DNA of 64,000 nt from Rhodococcus sp. X156 (GTDB lineage Bacteria > Actinomycetota > Actinomycetes > Mycobacteriales > Mycobacteriaceae). Made by a program: the position numbers and the translations under genes. A model generated the notes under the pieces. That model saw nothing but the letters and a program-made list of their open reading frames with translations. It had not been told where the DNA came from and made no database searches. The stretch covers positions 186,001 to 250,000 of the forward strand of contig NZ_CP034766.1 in assembly GCF_004006015.1 (NCBI RefSeq), given 5' to 3'. Positions within the stretch are counted from its first letter, which is position 1. Each line of letters starts with the position of its first letter. This document shows, one piece after another, positions 24,536 through 33,407 of the stretch.

Positions 24536-25588
24536 TCAGTCCGAGCTGGCGCCGGCCTCCAGGATCGACACGATGGAGTACAGCGTGAAGCAGACCGCGC
24601 CCAGGCCCACCAGCACCCGAGCGGGGACGAAGAACCCGGGGCTGACCACTGCCGCCTCGAACACGAACGCGGCCAGGAACAGGCAGGTCAGCGCGGTCAC
24701 CACCGGGATGAGCGGGATGCGGCTGGCCAGCGGGAAGCTCTGCCGCCACACCAGCGCCAGCAGCAGCACCTTGGACAGGATGCTGAAGCAGATCAGCCCC
24801 AGGCCGATGAGCACGAACCCGGGCGCGTAGCGGGCAGGCCAGTCGGTGCCCAGCAGCACCACCAGGCCCCACACCAGGTTGACCGTCCCCATCGCGGCCA
24901 CCCACCAGGTCCACCAGTAGCGCTCGCGGCCGGTGAAGGTGTTGCGCACCTGGCGCACGATGCTGAGCACCAGCGCCACCAGGCTCGCGCAGATCATGCC
25001 CAGGCCGAGCAGCACGTGGCCACCGACGTCGTCGGCGCCGGCCTCGGCCAGCAGCGCCGCCGCGTAGCCGATCGCCGCAACCGCGCAGGCCGCCGGCACC
25101 GCGCCCAGCGCCCAGCCCACCGCGGCGGAGTAGGCGCCGTCCGGCGGGCCGGCGTCGGCCGGGCGAGCACTGTTGGCCGGGATGCGGGTGAAGGCGGTGG
25201 ATGCGGTGGCCACGGTGCTCACGCACGTCGCCACCAGCCCGATGCCCACCACCACCGGCCCGATGGTGTGGTGCTCGGTGGACCTGCCCGCGGCGATCAC
25301 CACGCCCCACACCACGGTGGCCAGCGCGACGACGTAGCCCGCGCAGGGCAGCACCACCTTCCACACCGTGCTGTAGCGGTGGATCAGCTGCCGGATGATC
25401 GTCGCCGCCGTGGTGAACAGCGCGAAGCAGATCGCGGTGAGGGCGATGAGGACCGTGCCGGCGGTGACGTGGGCGGGCCGGCTGCCGGCGTCGTCGGCGG
25501 CCAGGCGCACGTCCAGGCCGTAGGCCAGGCACAGCGCGCCCATCACCAACGGGATGGCCCGGAACAGGACGCTGATGCTGACGTTCAC
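24536..25588 (-). CDS. Multi-pass membrane protein, DUF2776-like
   Basis: A 350-residue integral membrane protein with about ten hydrophobic segments. The N-terminus, with an IPLVMGALCLAYGL segment and a FALFTTAATIIRQLI segment, recalls the DUF2776 family of unknown function; that assignment is from memory and moderate. The sequence looks internally repetitive, with LVGLG/LIGLGLICFS-type segments recurring, which may reflect duplication. The GTG start has GAGGTG upstream. No functional motif is visible. Confidence 0.55.
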   Translation of the reverse strand: MNVSISVLFRAIPLVMGALCLAYGLDVRLAADDAGSRPAHVTAGTVLIALTAICFALFTTAATIIRQLIHRYSTVWKVVLPCAGYVVALATVVWGVVIAAGRSTEHHTIGPVVVGIGLVATCVSTVATASTAFTRIPANSARPADAGPPDGAYSAAVGWALGAVPAACAVAAIGYAAALLAEAGADDVGGHVLLGLGMICASLVALVLSIVRQVRNTFTGRERYWWTWWVAAMGTVNLVWGLVVLLGTDWPARYAPGFVLIGLGLICFSILSKVLLLALVWRQSFPLASRIPLIPVVTALTCLFLAAFVFEAAVVSPGFFVPARVLVGLGAVCFTLYSIVSILEAGASSD

Positions 25589-25689
25589 GCGACACCTCGC
25601 AGGCGCTCGCCGGAGTGGTCTGAGATCGACCGTACGTGGGGCGACGCTTCAACTGGTTGGTCAGGCAACGAGGTGGTTAGTCTCCGTCC

Positions 25690-27423
25690 ATGGTGACCCA
25701 GATCGCAGTGCGCGCCGGACTCGCCCGTTCTCGGAAGGTCGCGGCCCTGGCCGTGGCGGGCGCCACCGCGCTGCTCGGGCTGGCGCTGCCGCCCAGCGCT
25801 GCCGCGCAGCAGCCCGTGCAGGCCGAGCGCACCGAGGAGCCGGTGACCGGGTCGGCCACCGGCGACGGGGTGCAGGTCAGCTACGTCAGCCTGTACGCGC
25901 CCATGCCGGACGCCGCCCCGGCACACCCCGCCGCCTGCGACCGCCTGGGCTATCTGCGGGTGCGCGCCGCCGACGGCCCGGCCGACCCCGCCGAGACTGA
26001 CAACGTCTACGTGCTCATGCCCGGCATCCTGGCGGGCGCGGGATCGCTGGAGCCCGTCGCGCGCAACGTGGTGCGGGCGGCGGCGGAGACCGGCAAGCAG
26101 GTGGAGGTGTGGGCGCTGGACCGCCGGTCCAACTGCCTGGAGGACCACACCGGGCTGCTCGCCGCCGCGGACGCGAGCAGCGCCGACGTCGCCTTCGACT
26201 ACTACTTCGACGGTGCGGAGCAGGACGGGCGGAGCTACGCCGGCACCGCCAGCGCCGCCGACACCGCCTTCCTCAACGAGGTGGGCCTGGCGCAGACCGT
26301 GCAGGACTACGCCACGGTGCTGATGCAGCTGCCCGCCAGCTACCGCAGCAAGGTGATGTGCGGCGGCCACTCCCTGGGCGGCCCGATCACCGCAGCGCTG
26401 AGCAGCTGGGACTTCAACGGCACTCCCGGGTACACCCTCTGCGGCGGCTACTACGTGCTCGACTCCCGGCTGAGCATCACCCGGCCCGGCACCGAGGGGC
26501 TGGCCGCCCTGCAGGCGATGCTGCCGGTGGGCCTGGCCGACGCGCTCAGCGGGCTGCGGGCCGCCTCCCCCTACATCAACCTCTCCCCGCTGACGCCGCA
26601 GACCTTCGCGCTGCTCGGGGTGCTCAACACGGCGGCCGGGCAGGCGCCGGACGCACGCAGCACGGTGCTGCCGCGCATCCCGCGGGACCTCAACTTCGAG
26701 GTGGCGCTGCGGCTGTTCGGCGCCAAGGACTGGGCGTCAGCGCTCACCGGGCAGCCCGACCTGCGCGACTTCAACGCCACCAACGCGACGGTGCTGGGCA
26801 CGGTGCTGGACGACAACTCCTCGCCCATCACCATCCTGCGGGCCAGCTTCGGTGCGCCCACCGGTGGTGGATCGATCGCGCCCAAGAACTTCCCGCTGCC
26901 CTACGGAACGCCCAGCAACTCGCTGCTCGGCGGCAACAAGCTGGTCATCGCCAGCGACCCCGCGGCGGTGAGCAGCTGGCTGAACTACGACGAGCTGCCC
27001 GCGGCGGGAGCGACCACCGCCGACGGCGACGTCTTCACCACCCCGGCCAGCGAGATCACCGACGTGCAGCAGTTCGCCTCGGCGTTCAGCATCCCGGAGT
27101 CCGACGGCACGGAGTGGTACTTCCCTATCCGGCTGGTCACCGACCTGCAGGCTGCGCAGCTGGGCGACCGGCACGGCTTGCTGGCCGGGCTCCGGTACGA
27201 CGGGCCCAACCAGCGTCCGGCGATCTACTTCGACGCCGGTGACTCCGGGGTGGCCGACGGCCCGGCCATCGGGGGCCCCATCGTCAACGGCGGCGTGCAG
27301 GTGGTGCTGCCCGGCTACAACCACCTGGACGTGACCACGGCGGCGTGGAAGCAGAACGACGGGCGCCCCGAGCAGATCAGCCACCGCTTGGTGGAGTTCA
27401 CCGCGGGCCTTCCGCCCAGGTAG
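25690..27423 (+). CDS. Secreted alpha/beta-hydrolase-like protein
   Basis: A 577-residue exported protein. Residues 1-39 form a signal peptide ending SAAA, with likely cleavage before QQPVQ. The mature part has GGHSLGG with nucleophile Ser228, a classic lipase/esterase elbow, after NVYVLMPGILAGAGS. A late GYNHLD could supply the catalytic His, and an Asp-rich segment precedes it. A large middle region of about 250 residues, rich in Leu/Thr/Asn, would form a lid or cap. TAGTCT ends six bases before the ATG, suggesting leaderless transcription. The substrate is unknown; cell-envelope esters are a reasonable guess for mycolata. Confidence 0.65.
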   Translation: MVTQIAVRAGLARSRKVAALAVAGATALLGLALPPSAAAQQPVQAERTEEPVTGSATGDGVQVSYVSLYAPMPDAAPAHPAACDRLGYLRVRAADGPADPAETDNVYVLMPGILAGAGSLEPVARNVVRAAAETGKQVEVWALDRRSNCLEDHTGLLAAADASSADVAFDYYFDGAEQDGRSYAGTASAADTAFLNEVGLAQTVQDYATVLMQLPASYRSKVMCGGHSLGGPITAALSSWDFNGTPGYTLCGGYYVLDSRLSITRPGTEGLAALQAMLPVGLADALSGLRAASPYINLSPLTPQTFALLGVLNTAAGQAPDARSTVLPRIPRDLNFEVALRLFGAKDWASALTGQPDLRDFNATNATVLGTVLDDNSSPITILRASFGAPTGGGSIAPKNFPLPYGTPSNSLLGGNKLVIASDPAAVSSWLNYDELPAAGATTADGDVFTTPASEITDVQQFASAFSIPESDGTEWYFPIRLVTDLQAAQLGDRHGLLAGLRYDGPNQRPAIYFDAGDSGVADGPAIGGPIVNGGVQVVLPGYNHLDVTTAAWKQNDGRPEQISHRLVEFTAGLPPR

Positions 27424-27535
27424 CGGCGTTTTCTGCCGCTGCGAGCAGGATCGTCCGGCGGTACCGTCAGCGCAGTGCCGAGGGCTCGTCCGGATGGGCG
27501 GCTGCAGTCCGACGGCGGCACGACGGAGGGTGACG

Positions 27536-27733
27536 ATGAGCGCAATCGACAAGGCCAAGAACAAGGCTGAAGAGCTGATCGGCAAGGCCAAGGAAGCCGT
27601 GGGTGGGGCCAGCGGCAACAAGGACCTCAAGCACGAGGGCCAGGGCGACCAGGCCAAGGGCAACGTCAAGCAGGGGGGCGAGAACGTCAAGGACGCTGCC
27701 AGCGACACCAAGGACAAGCTCACCGGCGACTAG
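27536..27733 (+). CDS. CsbD-family stress protein
   Basis: A 65-residue, Lys/Gly/Asp-rich protein with the CsbD pattern (KAKNKAEELIGKAKEAVGG, then GNVKQGGENVKDAA). It is highly hydrophilic and probably unstructured alone. CsbD proteins are abundant general-stress proteins of uncertain function, often under alternative sigma factors. GGAGGG precedes the ATG. No convincing alternative-sigma promoter was found in the 112-base upstream gap, although GTTTT occurs near 27427. Confidence 0.85.
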   Translation: MSAIDKAKNKAEELIGKAKEAVGGASGNKDLKHEGQGDQAKGNVKQGGENVKDAASDTKDKLTGD

Positions 27734-27843
27734 CTCGCACCAGGTGGCCCGGGTTGCGTGGGTGGCCCGGCGATGGCTCGTGCGCGGTGCACCCAGAGGT
27801 GGCCGGGCAGGAGCGCCGACCGCGATCCGGTAAGGTAGCCGGC

Positions 27844-27933
27844 GGTAGCGTGTCCGAGCGGCCTAAGGAGCACGCCTCGAAAGCGTGTGAGGGTTCACCC
27901 CCTCCGTGGGTTCAAATCCCACCGCTACCGCCA
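27844..27933 (+). tRNA. tRNA-Ser(CGA)
   Basis: A complete class II tRNA. The acceptor GGTAGCG pairs with CGCTACC, discriminator G, and CCA is encoded. The anticodon stem-loop CACGC-CTCGAAA-GCGTG gives anticodon CGA, reading UCG serine codons. A long variable arm and T-arm GTGGG-TTCAAAT-CCCAC are present. Confidence 0.95.
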
Positions 27934-27947
27934 CGAGCACCACGACG

Positions 27948-27978
27948 AAGCCCCTCCCGCGCACGCGGTGAGGGGCTT
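27948..27978 (+). terminator. Terminator after tRNA-Ser
   Basis: AAGCCCCTC pairs with GAGGGGCTT, and inside it CCGCG pairs with CGCGG around a 2-base loop, with one bulged T. A short T run follows the stem. It lies 15 bases after the tRNA. Confidence 0.75.
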
Positions 27979-28040
27979 TGGTCGTCCTGGGTCGTTCCGC
28001 CCCAGCACGCAGCGGAGCGGGAGCAGCGGTTCGGCGGGGC

Positions 28041-28484
28041 TCAGGCGTCGTCGCTGCGGTTGTAGCGGTGCAGCAGCCGGGCGAAGGTCTGCACGTCCTC
28101 CTCCGACCAGTCCCGCAACCGGCCCTCGATGGCCCGCACCTGCTCGTCCCGGACGCCGTGCAGCAGCGTCGCCGCCTGCTCGCTCAGCGCCAGGGTGTGC
28201 GAGCGGGGGCGCTCCGGGTCGGGGTGGCGCACCAGCAGGCCGCGAGCCTCCAGGCCGGTGAGCTGCCGGCTGGCGGTGGACTTGTCGACGCGCAGCGCGG
28301 CAGCCACCTCGGTGACCCGGGCGCCGGGATGTCCATCCACGTGGGACAGCAGCGAGAAGTCGACGTAGCTCAGCCCGGCCTTCGCCGACCCGCCCTCCGC
28401 CCGGATGCGGCGGCTGAAGTCGGCGAGGTCGTCATGAATCTGCTCAGCCCAGCGACGCGCTGAGGGTTGCTGGTCGGCCGCCAT
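28041..28484 (-). CDS. MarR-family transcriptional repressor
   Basis: A 147-residue winged-helix regulator. The DNA-binding core is VTEVAAALRVDKSTASRQLTGLEARGLLVRHPDPERPRS, preceded by the typical FSLLSHVDGHPGA helix. It is divergent from a membrane permease gene, with two identical inverted repeats (28487-28501 and 28510-28524) filling the gap. The first begins two bases from its own start codon, so it should repress both itself and the permease gene until a ligand is bound. The ligand is unknown. Confidence 0.9.
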   Translation of the reverse strand: MAADQQPSARRWAEQIHDDLADFSRRIRAEGGSAKAGLSYVDFSLLSHVDGHPGARVTEVAAALRVDKSTASRQLTGLEARGLLVRHPDPERPRSHTLALSEQAATLLHGVRDEQVRAIEGRLRDWSEEDVQTFARLLHRYNRSDDA

Positions 28485-28486
28485 GA

Positions 28487-28501
28487 GTTGTACTCTACAA
28501 C
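28487..28501. promoter_or_regulatory. MarR operator 1
   Basis: Perfect 6-bp inverted repeat GTTGTA-CTC-TACAAC. It adjoins the marR start codon and overlaps the likely -35 region (TTGTAC at 28489) of the permease gene. Confidence 0.75.
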
Positions 28502-28509
28502 CTCAACCA

Positions 28510-28524
28510 GTTGTAAAATACAAC
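28510..28524. promoter_or_regulatory. MarR operator 2
   Basis: Perfect 6-bp inverted repeat GTTGTA-AAA-TACAAC with arms identical to operator 1 and centre 23 bp away, about two helical turns. It covers the likely -10 box TAAAAT (28514-28519) of the permease gene. Confidence 0.75.
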
Positions 28525-28539
28525 CAGAGAGTTCTGCCG

Positions 28540-29595
28540 ATGCCTGCCGCCGCTCACGGCCACCCCCGCGTCTCCGTCTCCTTCGTGCTGAGCCACGCCC
28601 TCGTCCCGGTCCTCCTCGGAGTGGTGATGGCGGCGGCCTACGTGGGCGGGTTCGCCAAGCCCGACCCGCAGCAGGTGCCGGTGGACGTGGTCGGCGACGC
28701 CCCACAGGCCACTGCGCTGGTGGAGTCGCTGCGCGGCACGCTGGGCGACAAGGTCAGCCTCACCGTGCAGCCCGACCGGCAGGCGGCGGCGGACCGCATC
28801 GCGGCGCAGGAGACCAGCGCTGCCTACGTGCTCGACGCGGACCGGCCCAGCCTGCTCGTCAGCTCTGCGGCGTCGGACACCACGGCGGTGACCGTGGAGC
28901 GGATGTTCGCCCCGATCGCGCTGCAGCAGTCGCTCCCGCTGGCGGTGGAGGACGTGGTGCCCACCTCGCCGGACGATCCCTCGGGTCAGGCCTTCTTCTT
29001 CTACCTGGTGGCGCTCACCGTCGGCGCCTACGGCACGGGCACGGCGATCGGCACCGCGGGCGCCTCGCGAACCCTGCGCAGCCGCACCGGCCTGGCCGTG
29101 GGTGGAGCTGCGGCCAACGCCGTCCTGGTCACCGCGGTGGCGGAGCTGATCAACGGCACCATGGGCGGACACGTCTGGGCCATTGGCGGGACGGCCTTCG
29201 CCTACGCCCTGGTGCTCACCCTCTTCGGCGTCGGTCTGCACACCCTGGTCGGCCGGTTCACCACGGCGTGCATGGTCATCCTGTTCGTGGCGCTGAACTT
29301 CACCAGTGCGGGTGGGGTGTACCAGCCGTGGCTGCAGCCCGGCCTCTTCGCGTGGCTGCACCAGTTCTGGATCGGCTCCGGCATGCTCGAGGCCGCCCGC
29401 AAGATCGTGTACTTCCCGGACCTGTCCCTGGCCCGTGACCTCGGCACGATCGGGGGCTGGCTGGTGGTCGCCGCGGCCCTGCTGGGTGCGGTGGCCGTGG
29501 TGGAGCGGCGGCGACGCGCGGCGGCCCTGCGGGGCGCCGAGGTCAGCGAGGCCGAGGAGCGGGAGATCGAGCTGGCGGAGAGCGTCGTCTCCTAG
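28540..29595 (+). CDS. ABC-2/YhgE-like membrane permease
   Basis: A 351-residue membrane protein. One membrane segment near residues 15-35 is followed by an extracytoplasmic domain of about 110 residues, then about five membrane segments and a charged cytoplasmic tail. This layout resembles ABC-2-type or YhgE/Pip-like exporters, but no ATPase gene is adjacent. ATG at 28540 is chosen because an earlier in-frame ATG at 28483 would place the start inside the operators. Control by the divergent MarR repressor suggests an export or detoxification role. Confidence 0.6.
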   Translation: MPAAAHGHPRVSVSFVLSHALVPVLLGVVMAAAYVGGFAKPDPQQVPVDVVGDAPQATALVESLRGTLGDKVSLTVQPDRQAAADRIAAQETSAAYVLDADRPSLLVSSAASDTTAVTVERMFAPIALQQSLPLAVEDVVPTSPDDPSGQAFFFYLVALTVGAYGTGTAIGTAGASRTLRSRTGLAVGGAAANAVLVTAVAELINGTMGGHVWAIGGTAFAYALVLTLFGVGLHTLVGRFTTACMVILFVALNFTSAGGVYQPWLQPGLFAWLHQFWIGSGMLEAARKIVYFPDLSLARDLGTIGGWLVVAAALLGAVAVVERRRRAAALRGAEVSEAEEREIELAESVVS

Positions 29596-29608
29596 GCGTG
29601 TCGGTCCC

Positions 29609-30343
29609 CTAGGTGCACGGGCGGGCGAACGGGCGCATCCGCTCGCTGACCTCTCGCCGCAGCTGCGGGTCGGCGGCCAGCGCTGTCGTCGTGTGCTGCG
29701 CTCCCCGGCCCACCAGCTGTGGGTCCACCACGCCGAGCTCGCCCAGGTGGGTCAGCACCTGGTCCTGGGTGCCGAAGGGCAGCGGCCGCCGGTCGCGGTC
29801 GCCGAGCACCCCCCAGCGCGACACGTACATCAGCAGCGGGCGATCGCCGAGCGGGAAACCCTGCTGCAGGGTGAGGCGGTCCGCGGCGACGGCACGACGG
29901 TCGTAGCTGCCCTCGGTGGCGTCCAGACAGCTCAGCTGCTCGGCGCTGAGCGCGGACACGGTCACCGCTGCGGTCGCTCCTCGCCGCGCGAACGGGGTGG
30001 CCGCGACGTACCCGCCCTGGCTGACGTGGGCGGAGTGGCCCACGTCGGTGCCGTGCAGCACCCCCACGCCAGTGGGCACCACCGTGGCGGCGCCGGCTGC
30101 GGCGAGCTTGCGGCGCAGCACGTCCGGGCAGCGGTTGGAGCCGATGCCGACCACCAGCGCCCGGCGGGCCAGGGGCGCGGCGCCCATGTCGGCCAGCAGC
30201 CTGTCAACCTCGCCCGCGGCCCCGTGCAGGGCGATGAGGTGGTCGTCCACCTGCAGCGCGGAGAACGGCAGCGCTGGCCCGGGGTAGCGCCACGGCTCGG
30301 CGCGCAGGTCCACCGCGAGGTTCAGCGAGCGCAGCGTCGGCAC
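29609..30343 (-). CDS. Gamma-glutamylcyclotransferase-like protein of unknown function
   Basis: A 244-residue protein. VVGIGSNRCPDVLRRKL, then HVSQGGYVAATPFARRGA and LDATEGSYDRR are reminiscent of the GGCT-like fold, where YGSN binds substrate and a Glu in the E-x-Y region is catalytic; the match is weak. The GTG start follows CACGAT by six bases. It ends 13 bases from the convergent permease gene. It could equally be an unrelated conserved hypothetical protein. Confidence 0.4.
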   Translation of the reverse strand: MPTLRSLNLAVDLRAEPWRYPGPALPFSALQVDDHLIALHGAAGEVDRLLADMGAAPLARRALVVGIGSNRCPDVLRRKLAAAGAATVVPTGVGVLHGTDVGHSAHVSQGGYVAATPFARRGATAAVTVSALSAEQLSCLDATEGSYDRRAVAADRLTLQQGFPLGDRPLLMYVSRWGVLGDRDRRPLPFGTQDQVLTHLGELGVVDPQLVGRGAQHTTTALAADPQLRREVSERMRPFARPCT

Positions 30344-30413
30344 CTGACCATCGTGACAAAGGCGGGCAAGTCAATTCACTTCATAGTTACCTGCGAACGT
30401 TCAGCCGAAACAC

Positions 30414-30443
30414 TTGCACCCAAAACTATCGCTCAACCGGTAT
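30414..30443 (+). promoter_or_regulatory. Possible promoter of the peptide-importer operon
   Basis: TTGCAC (30414-30419), an 18-base spacer and CGGTAT (30438-30443) lie in a notably AT-richer 140-base gap before the operon. The -10 match is weak. The leader would be about 35 bases. Confidence 0.3.
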
Positions 30444-30482
30444 TGCCGGAGAGATTCACTCCTTCCGCTGTAGGGGGCTTCT

Positions 30483-32525
30483 TTGAGTGACACCCTCATC
30501 ACCCGCAGTGCTTCTGACCTGGCCTTGACCACGAACACGTCGGTGAACCAAACAACGGCCGAGGTCGAGGAACTGGAGGTCACTTTTCAGCGAAAGGGCG
30601 CTGCAGTTCGCGCCCTCCGGGGCGTCTCCCTCACCATTTCCCCCGGCGAGATCGTGGGCCTGGTGGGCGAGTCCGGTTCCGGGAAAAGCGTTCTGGGGTT
30701 TTCCCTGCTGGGTCTGCTGCCGCGGTCCGCCGAGCTGGGTGGTGCCGTGCGCGTGATGGGCTCAGACATGCTGCACGGTGACGAGAAGTCGCGGCAGAAG
30801 GTGCGGCGACTCAACCTGGGCTCCATCTTCCAGGACCCGATGACGTCGCTGAACCCGACGATGCGGGTGGGGCAGCAGGTGGCCGAGTCGGCCGGCAGCA
30901 CCGCAGAGGCGGAGCGCCTGCTCGCCGCGGTGGGCATCCCGGACCCGGCGCGGCGGATGCGCAGCTATCCCCACGAGCTCTCCGGCGGCCTTCGCCAGCG
31001 CGTCATGATCGCCATGGCGGTCGCGGGCGACCCCGAGCTGATCGTCGCGGACGAGCCGACCACCGCCCTGGACGTCACGGTCCAGGCGCAGGTGCTGGTG
31101 CTGCTGCGTCGACTCCGGGACGAGCTCGGGTGCAGCGTCCTGATGATCACCCACGACCTGGGCGTTGCCGCGCAGATCGCCGACCGGGTGGCCGTGCTCT
31201 ACGCCGGTCGGATCGCGGAGGTCGGGCCCGCCGCGGAGGTGCTGCAAGCCCCCGCGCACCCGTACACGCACGGGTTGCTGCAGTCACGGCTGACCTTCGA
31301 CACCCACCGCCAGCGTGCGCTCGCAGTGCTGCCTGGCGAGGTGCCCAGCCCCACCGCGGTGCTGTCGGGTTGCCCCTTCGTCCCGCGCTGCCCGCTCGCG
31401 CACGACCAGTGCAGCACCCGGCCACCTGCGCCGACGGAGGCCGGGCCGGGCCGGGTGAGTGCCTGCGTGCTGCCGGCACCCACCGTCCTCGCCCGGCTGC
31501 ACCCCGAGGAGGCCGTACCTCCCGAGGACGCCGTACCTCCTGACGCGGCCGTGCCCCCCGACGAGGTAGTGGCTCCGCAGACCACCACCGACGACCCAGC
31601 GCGCGAGCGTGGCGTGGCGGTCTCCGTGCGCGAGGTCACCAAGGCGTTCCCCACGGGCGGCGCGGTGCGGGGACGGGCTCGGTTGCAGGCCCTGCGGGGG
31701 GTCTCCCTCACCGTCGGCGCTGGTGAGGCCGTGGCGATCGTGGGGGAGAGCGGCTCGGGCAAGTCAACCCTGCTCCGAGTGATCGCCGGGCTGGAGACTC
31801 CGACGACCGGGCAGGTGGGCCTCGCCGCCACCGAGCGCCCCCAGATGGTCTTCCAGGATGCTGGCGCCTCGCTGACACCGTGGATGTCGGTGCACGAGCT
31901 GGTCTCCGAGCGCCTGCGCGGCCGCAAGCTCTCGCGCCGGCAGCGCGACGCGCGGGTGACCGAGGCGCTCACTCGGGTGGGCCTGCCTGCCGACGTGGCC
32001 AGGGCCCGCGCAGCCCAGCTCTCCGGCGGGCAGCGCCAACGGGTGTCGCTGGCCCGCGCCACCGTGGTGCCCCCGGCGGTGCTGCTCTGCGACGAGCCGA
32101 CCAGTGCTCTGGACGTCTCCCTCGCCGCCTCGGTGATCAACCTGATCGGGCAGCTGCGGGAGAGCCTGGACATGGCCGTGGTGTTCGTGACCCACGACCT
32201 GTCCGTCGCCCGGGTGGTCGCCGACCGCATCGCCGTGATGTACCTGGGTCGGATCGTGGAGATCGGCGACGTCGAGCAGGTCACCGCCCGCCCCGCCCAC
32301 CCCTACACGCAGGCGCTCATCGCCTCGATCCCCGACATCGGCCGCGAGCCGGAGGTGATGATCGGTGAGCCGGGCAGCCCCCTGTCACCGCCCTCCGGCT
32401 GCGCCTTCCACCCCCGGTGCCCGCTGGCCATCGCCACCTGCAGCGAGCCTGCGCTGGACGTCGGGCTGGAGGGCACGCCCGGCAGCAACCACCGAGTGGC
32501 GTGCATCGAGCGGAGGGCGAGCTGA
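30483..32525 (+). CDS. Fused peptide-type ABC importer ATPase (DppD-DppF in one chain)
   Basis: A 680-residue protein with two complete nucleotide-binding domains of the oligopeptide/nickel class. Domain 1 has GESGSGKS and DEPTTALD, and ends in the Cys-rich tail typical of DppD/OppD. A linker repeats AVPPD/VPPE units (around 31507-31575). Domain 2 has [22 protein letters not shown] and DEPTSALD, with a similar tail. It powers uptake through the two downstream permeases. The start is TTG at 30483 after GGGGG; the other in-frame choices remove part of domain 1. It opens a seven-gene operon. Confidence 0.88.
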   Translation: MSDTLITRSASDLALTTNTSVNQTTAEVEELEVTFQRKGAAVRALRGVSLTISPGEIVGLVGESGSGKSVLGFSLLGLLPRSAELGGAVRVMGSDMLHGDEKSRQKVRRLNLGSIFQDPMTSLNPTMRVGQQVAESAGSTAEAERLLAAVGIPDPARRMRSYPHELSGGLRQRVMIAMAVAGDPELIVADEPTTALDVTVQAQVLVLLRRLRDELGCSVLMITHDLGVAAQIADRVAVLYAGRIAEVGPAAEVLQAPAHPYTHGLLQSRLTFDTHRQRALAVLPGEVPSPTAVLSGCPFVPRCPLAHDQCSTRPPAPTEAGPGRVSACVLPAPTVLARLHPEEAVPPEDAVPPDAAVPPDEVVAPQTTTDDPARERGVAVSVREVTKAFPTGGAVRGRARLQALRGVSLTVGAGEAVAIVGESGSGKSTLLRVIAGLETPTTGQVGLAATERPQMVFQDAGASLTPWMSVHELVSERLRGRKLSRRQRDARVTEALTRVGLPADVARARAAQLSGGQRQRVSLARATVVPPAVLLCDEPTSALDVSLAASVINLIGQLRESLDMAVVFVTHDLSVARVVADRIAVMYLGRIVEIGDVEQVTARPAHPYTQALIASIPDIGREPEVMIGEPGSPLSPPSGCAFHPRCPLAIATCSEPALDVGLEGTPGSNHRVACIERRAS

Positions 32526-32526
32526 C

Positions 32527-33396
32527 ATGACGCTGACCTTGTCCAGGGCGGTGCCGCTGGCCGCACCCGCTCGACGCCGGACCCGCTGGTTCAGCTCACG
32601 CGGAGCCACCATGAGCTGGCTGGGAGCCAGCCTGCTGCTGCTGCTCACGCTGGTGGCCGTGGCGGTGCCGGTCCTGGCGCCGCACGACCCCTTGCTGCCC
32701 GTGGGAGTACCGCTGACCGGGCCGTCCTGGGGGGCGAACCTGCTGGGCACCGACAGCATCGGCAGGGACGTGCTCAGCCGGGTGCTGTACGGGGTGCGGG
32801 CCAGCTGGTTCGCCGCCCTCGCCGTGGTCGCCCTCGGCGTGCTGGTCGGCGGCCTGGTGGGCCTCGTCGCCGGGATGGCCGGTGGCTGGGTCGACTTCGC
32901 CCTGATGCGCATCACCGACGGCTTCCTCTCCATGCCGGCGCCTGTGCTGGCCATCGCCGTGGTGGCCGCGCTGGGTCCTGGCTTCCTGCACACCTTGATC
33001 GCGGTGTCCATCGTGTGGTGGCCCTTCTACGCCCGGCTGGTCCGCGGCGAGGTGGCTCGCCTGATGGCTCGACCACACGTGGAGGCGGCGCGGTTGGCGG
33101 GGGCCGGACGGTTGCGCCTGGCCCGGCGCCACGTGCTGCCCGGAGCCGTTCCCAACACGGTGGTGGCTGCCAGCCAGGACATCGGAGCGCTCGTCCTCAC
33201 TTTGGCTGCGCTGTCCTTCCTCGGGCTCGGCCAGTCCGCCCCCGCTGCGGAGCTGGGTGCGGACACCGCTCGCAACCTCAGCTACTTCCTGCAGCAGTGG
33301 TGGATCCCGGTGCTGCCAGGCGTGGGGGTCCTGCTGCTCACCCTGGTCGCCAACATCGCCGGGGACAGCGCCCGCAACCTCATGAAGACGAGCTGA
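32527..33396 (+). CDS. Peptide-type ABC importer permease (DppC-like)
   Basis: A 289-residue permease with six predicted membrane segments. GTDSIGRDVLSRVLYGVRASW matches the DppC/OppC signature, and the cytoplasmic EAA loop contacts the ATPase (VEAARLAGAGRLRLARRHVLP). ATG at 32527 is one base after the ATPase stop, so translation is coupled. Confidence 0.88.
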   Translation: MTLTLSRAVPLAAPARRRTRWFSSRGATMSWLGASLLLLLTLVAVAVPVLAPHDPLLPVGVPLTGPSWGANLLGTDSIGRDVLSRVLYGVRASWFAALAVVALGVLVGGLVGLVAGMAGGWVDFALMRITDGFLSMPAPVLAIAVVAALGPGFLHTLIAVSIVWWPFYARLVRGEVARLMARPHVEAARLAGAGRLRLARRHVLPGAVPNTVVAASQDIGALVLTLAALSFLGLGQSAPAAELGADTARNLSYFLQQWWIPVLPGVGVLLLTLVANIAGDSARNLMKTS

Positions 33397-33407
33397 GAGG
33401 ACCCGCC

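Noticed and set aside
27844-27978. tRNA-Ser region considered as a phage or island attachment site
   Set aside because: No integrase gene, and no second copy of the tRNA 3' end was noticed nearby. The downstream hairpin is an ordinary terminator.
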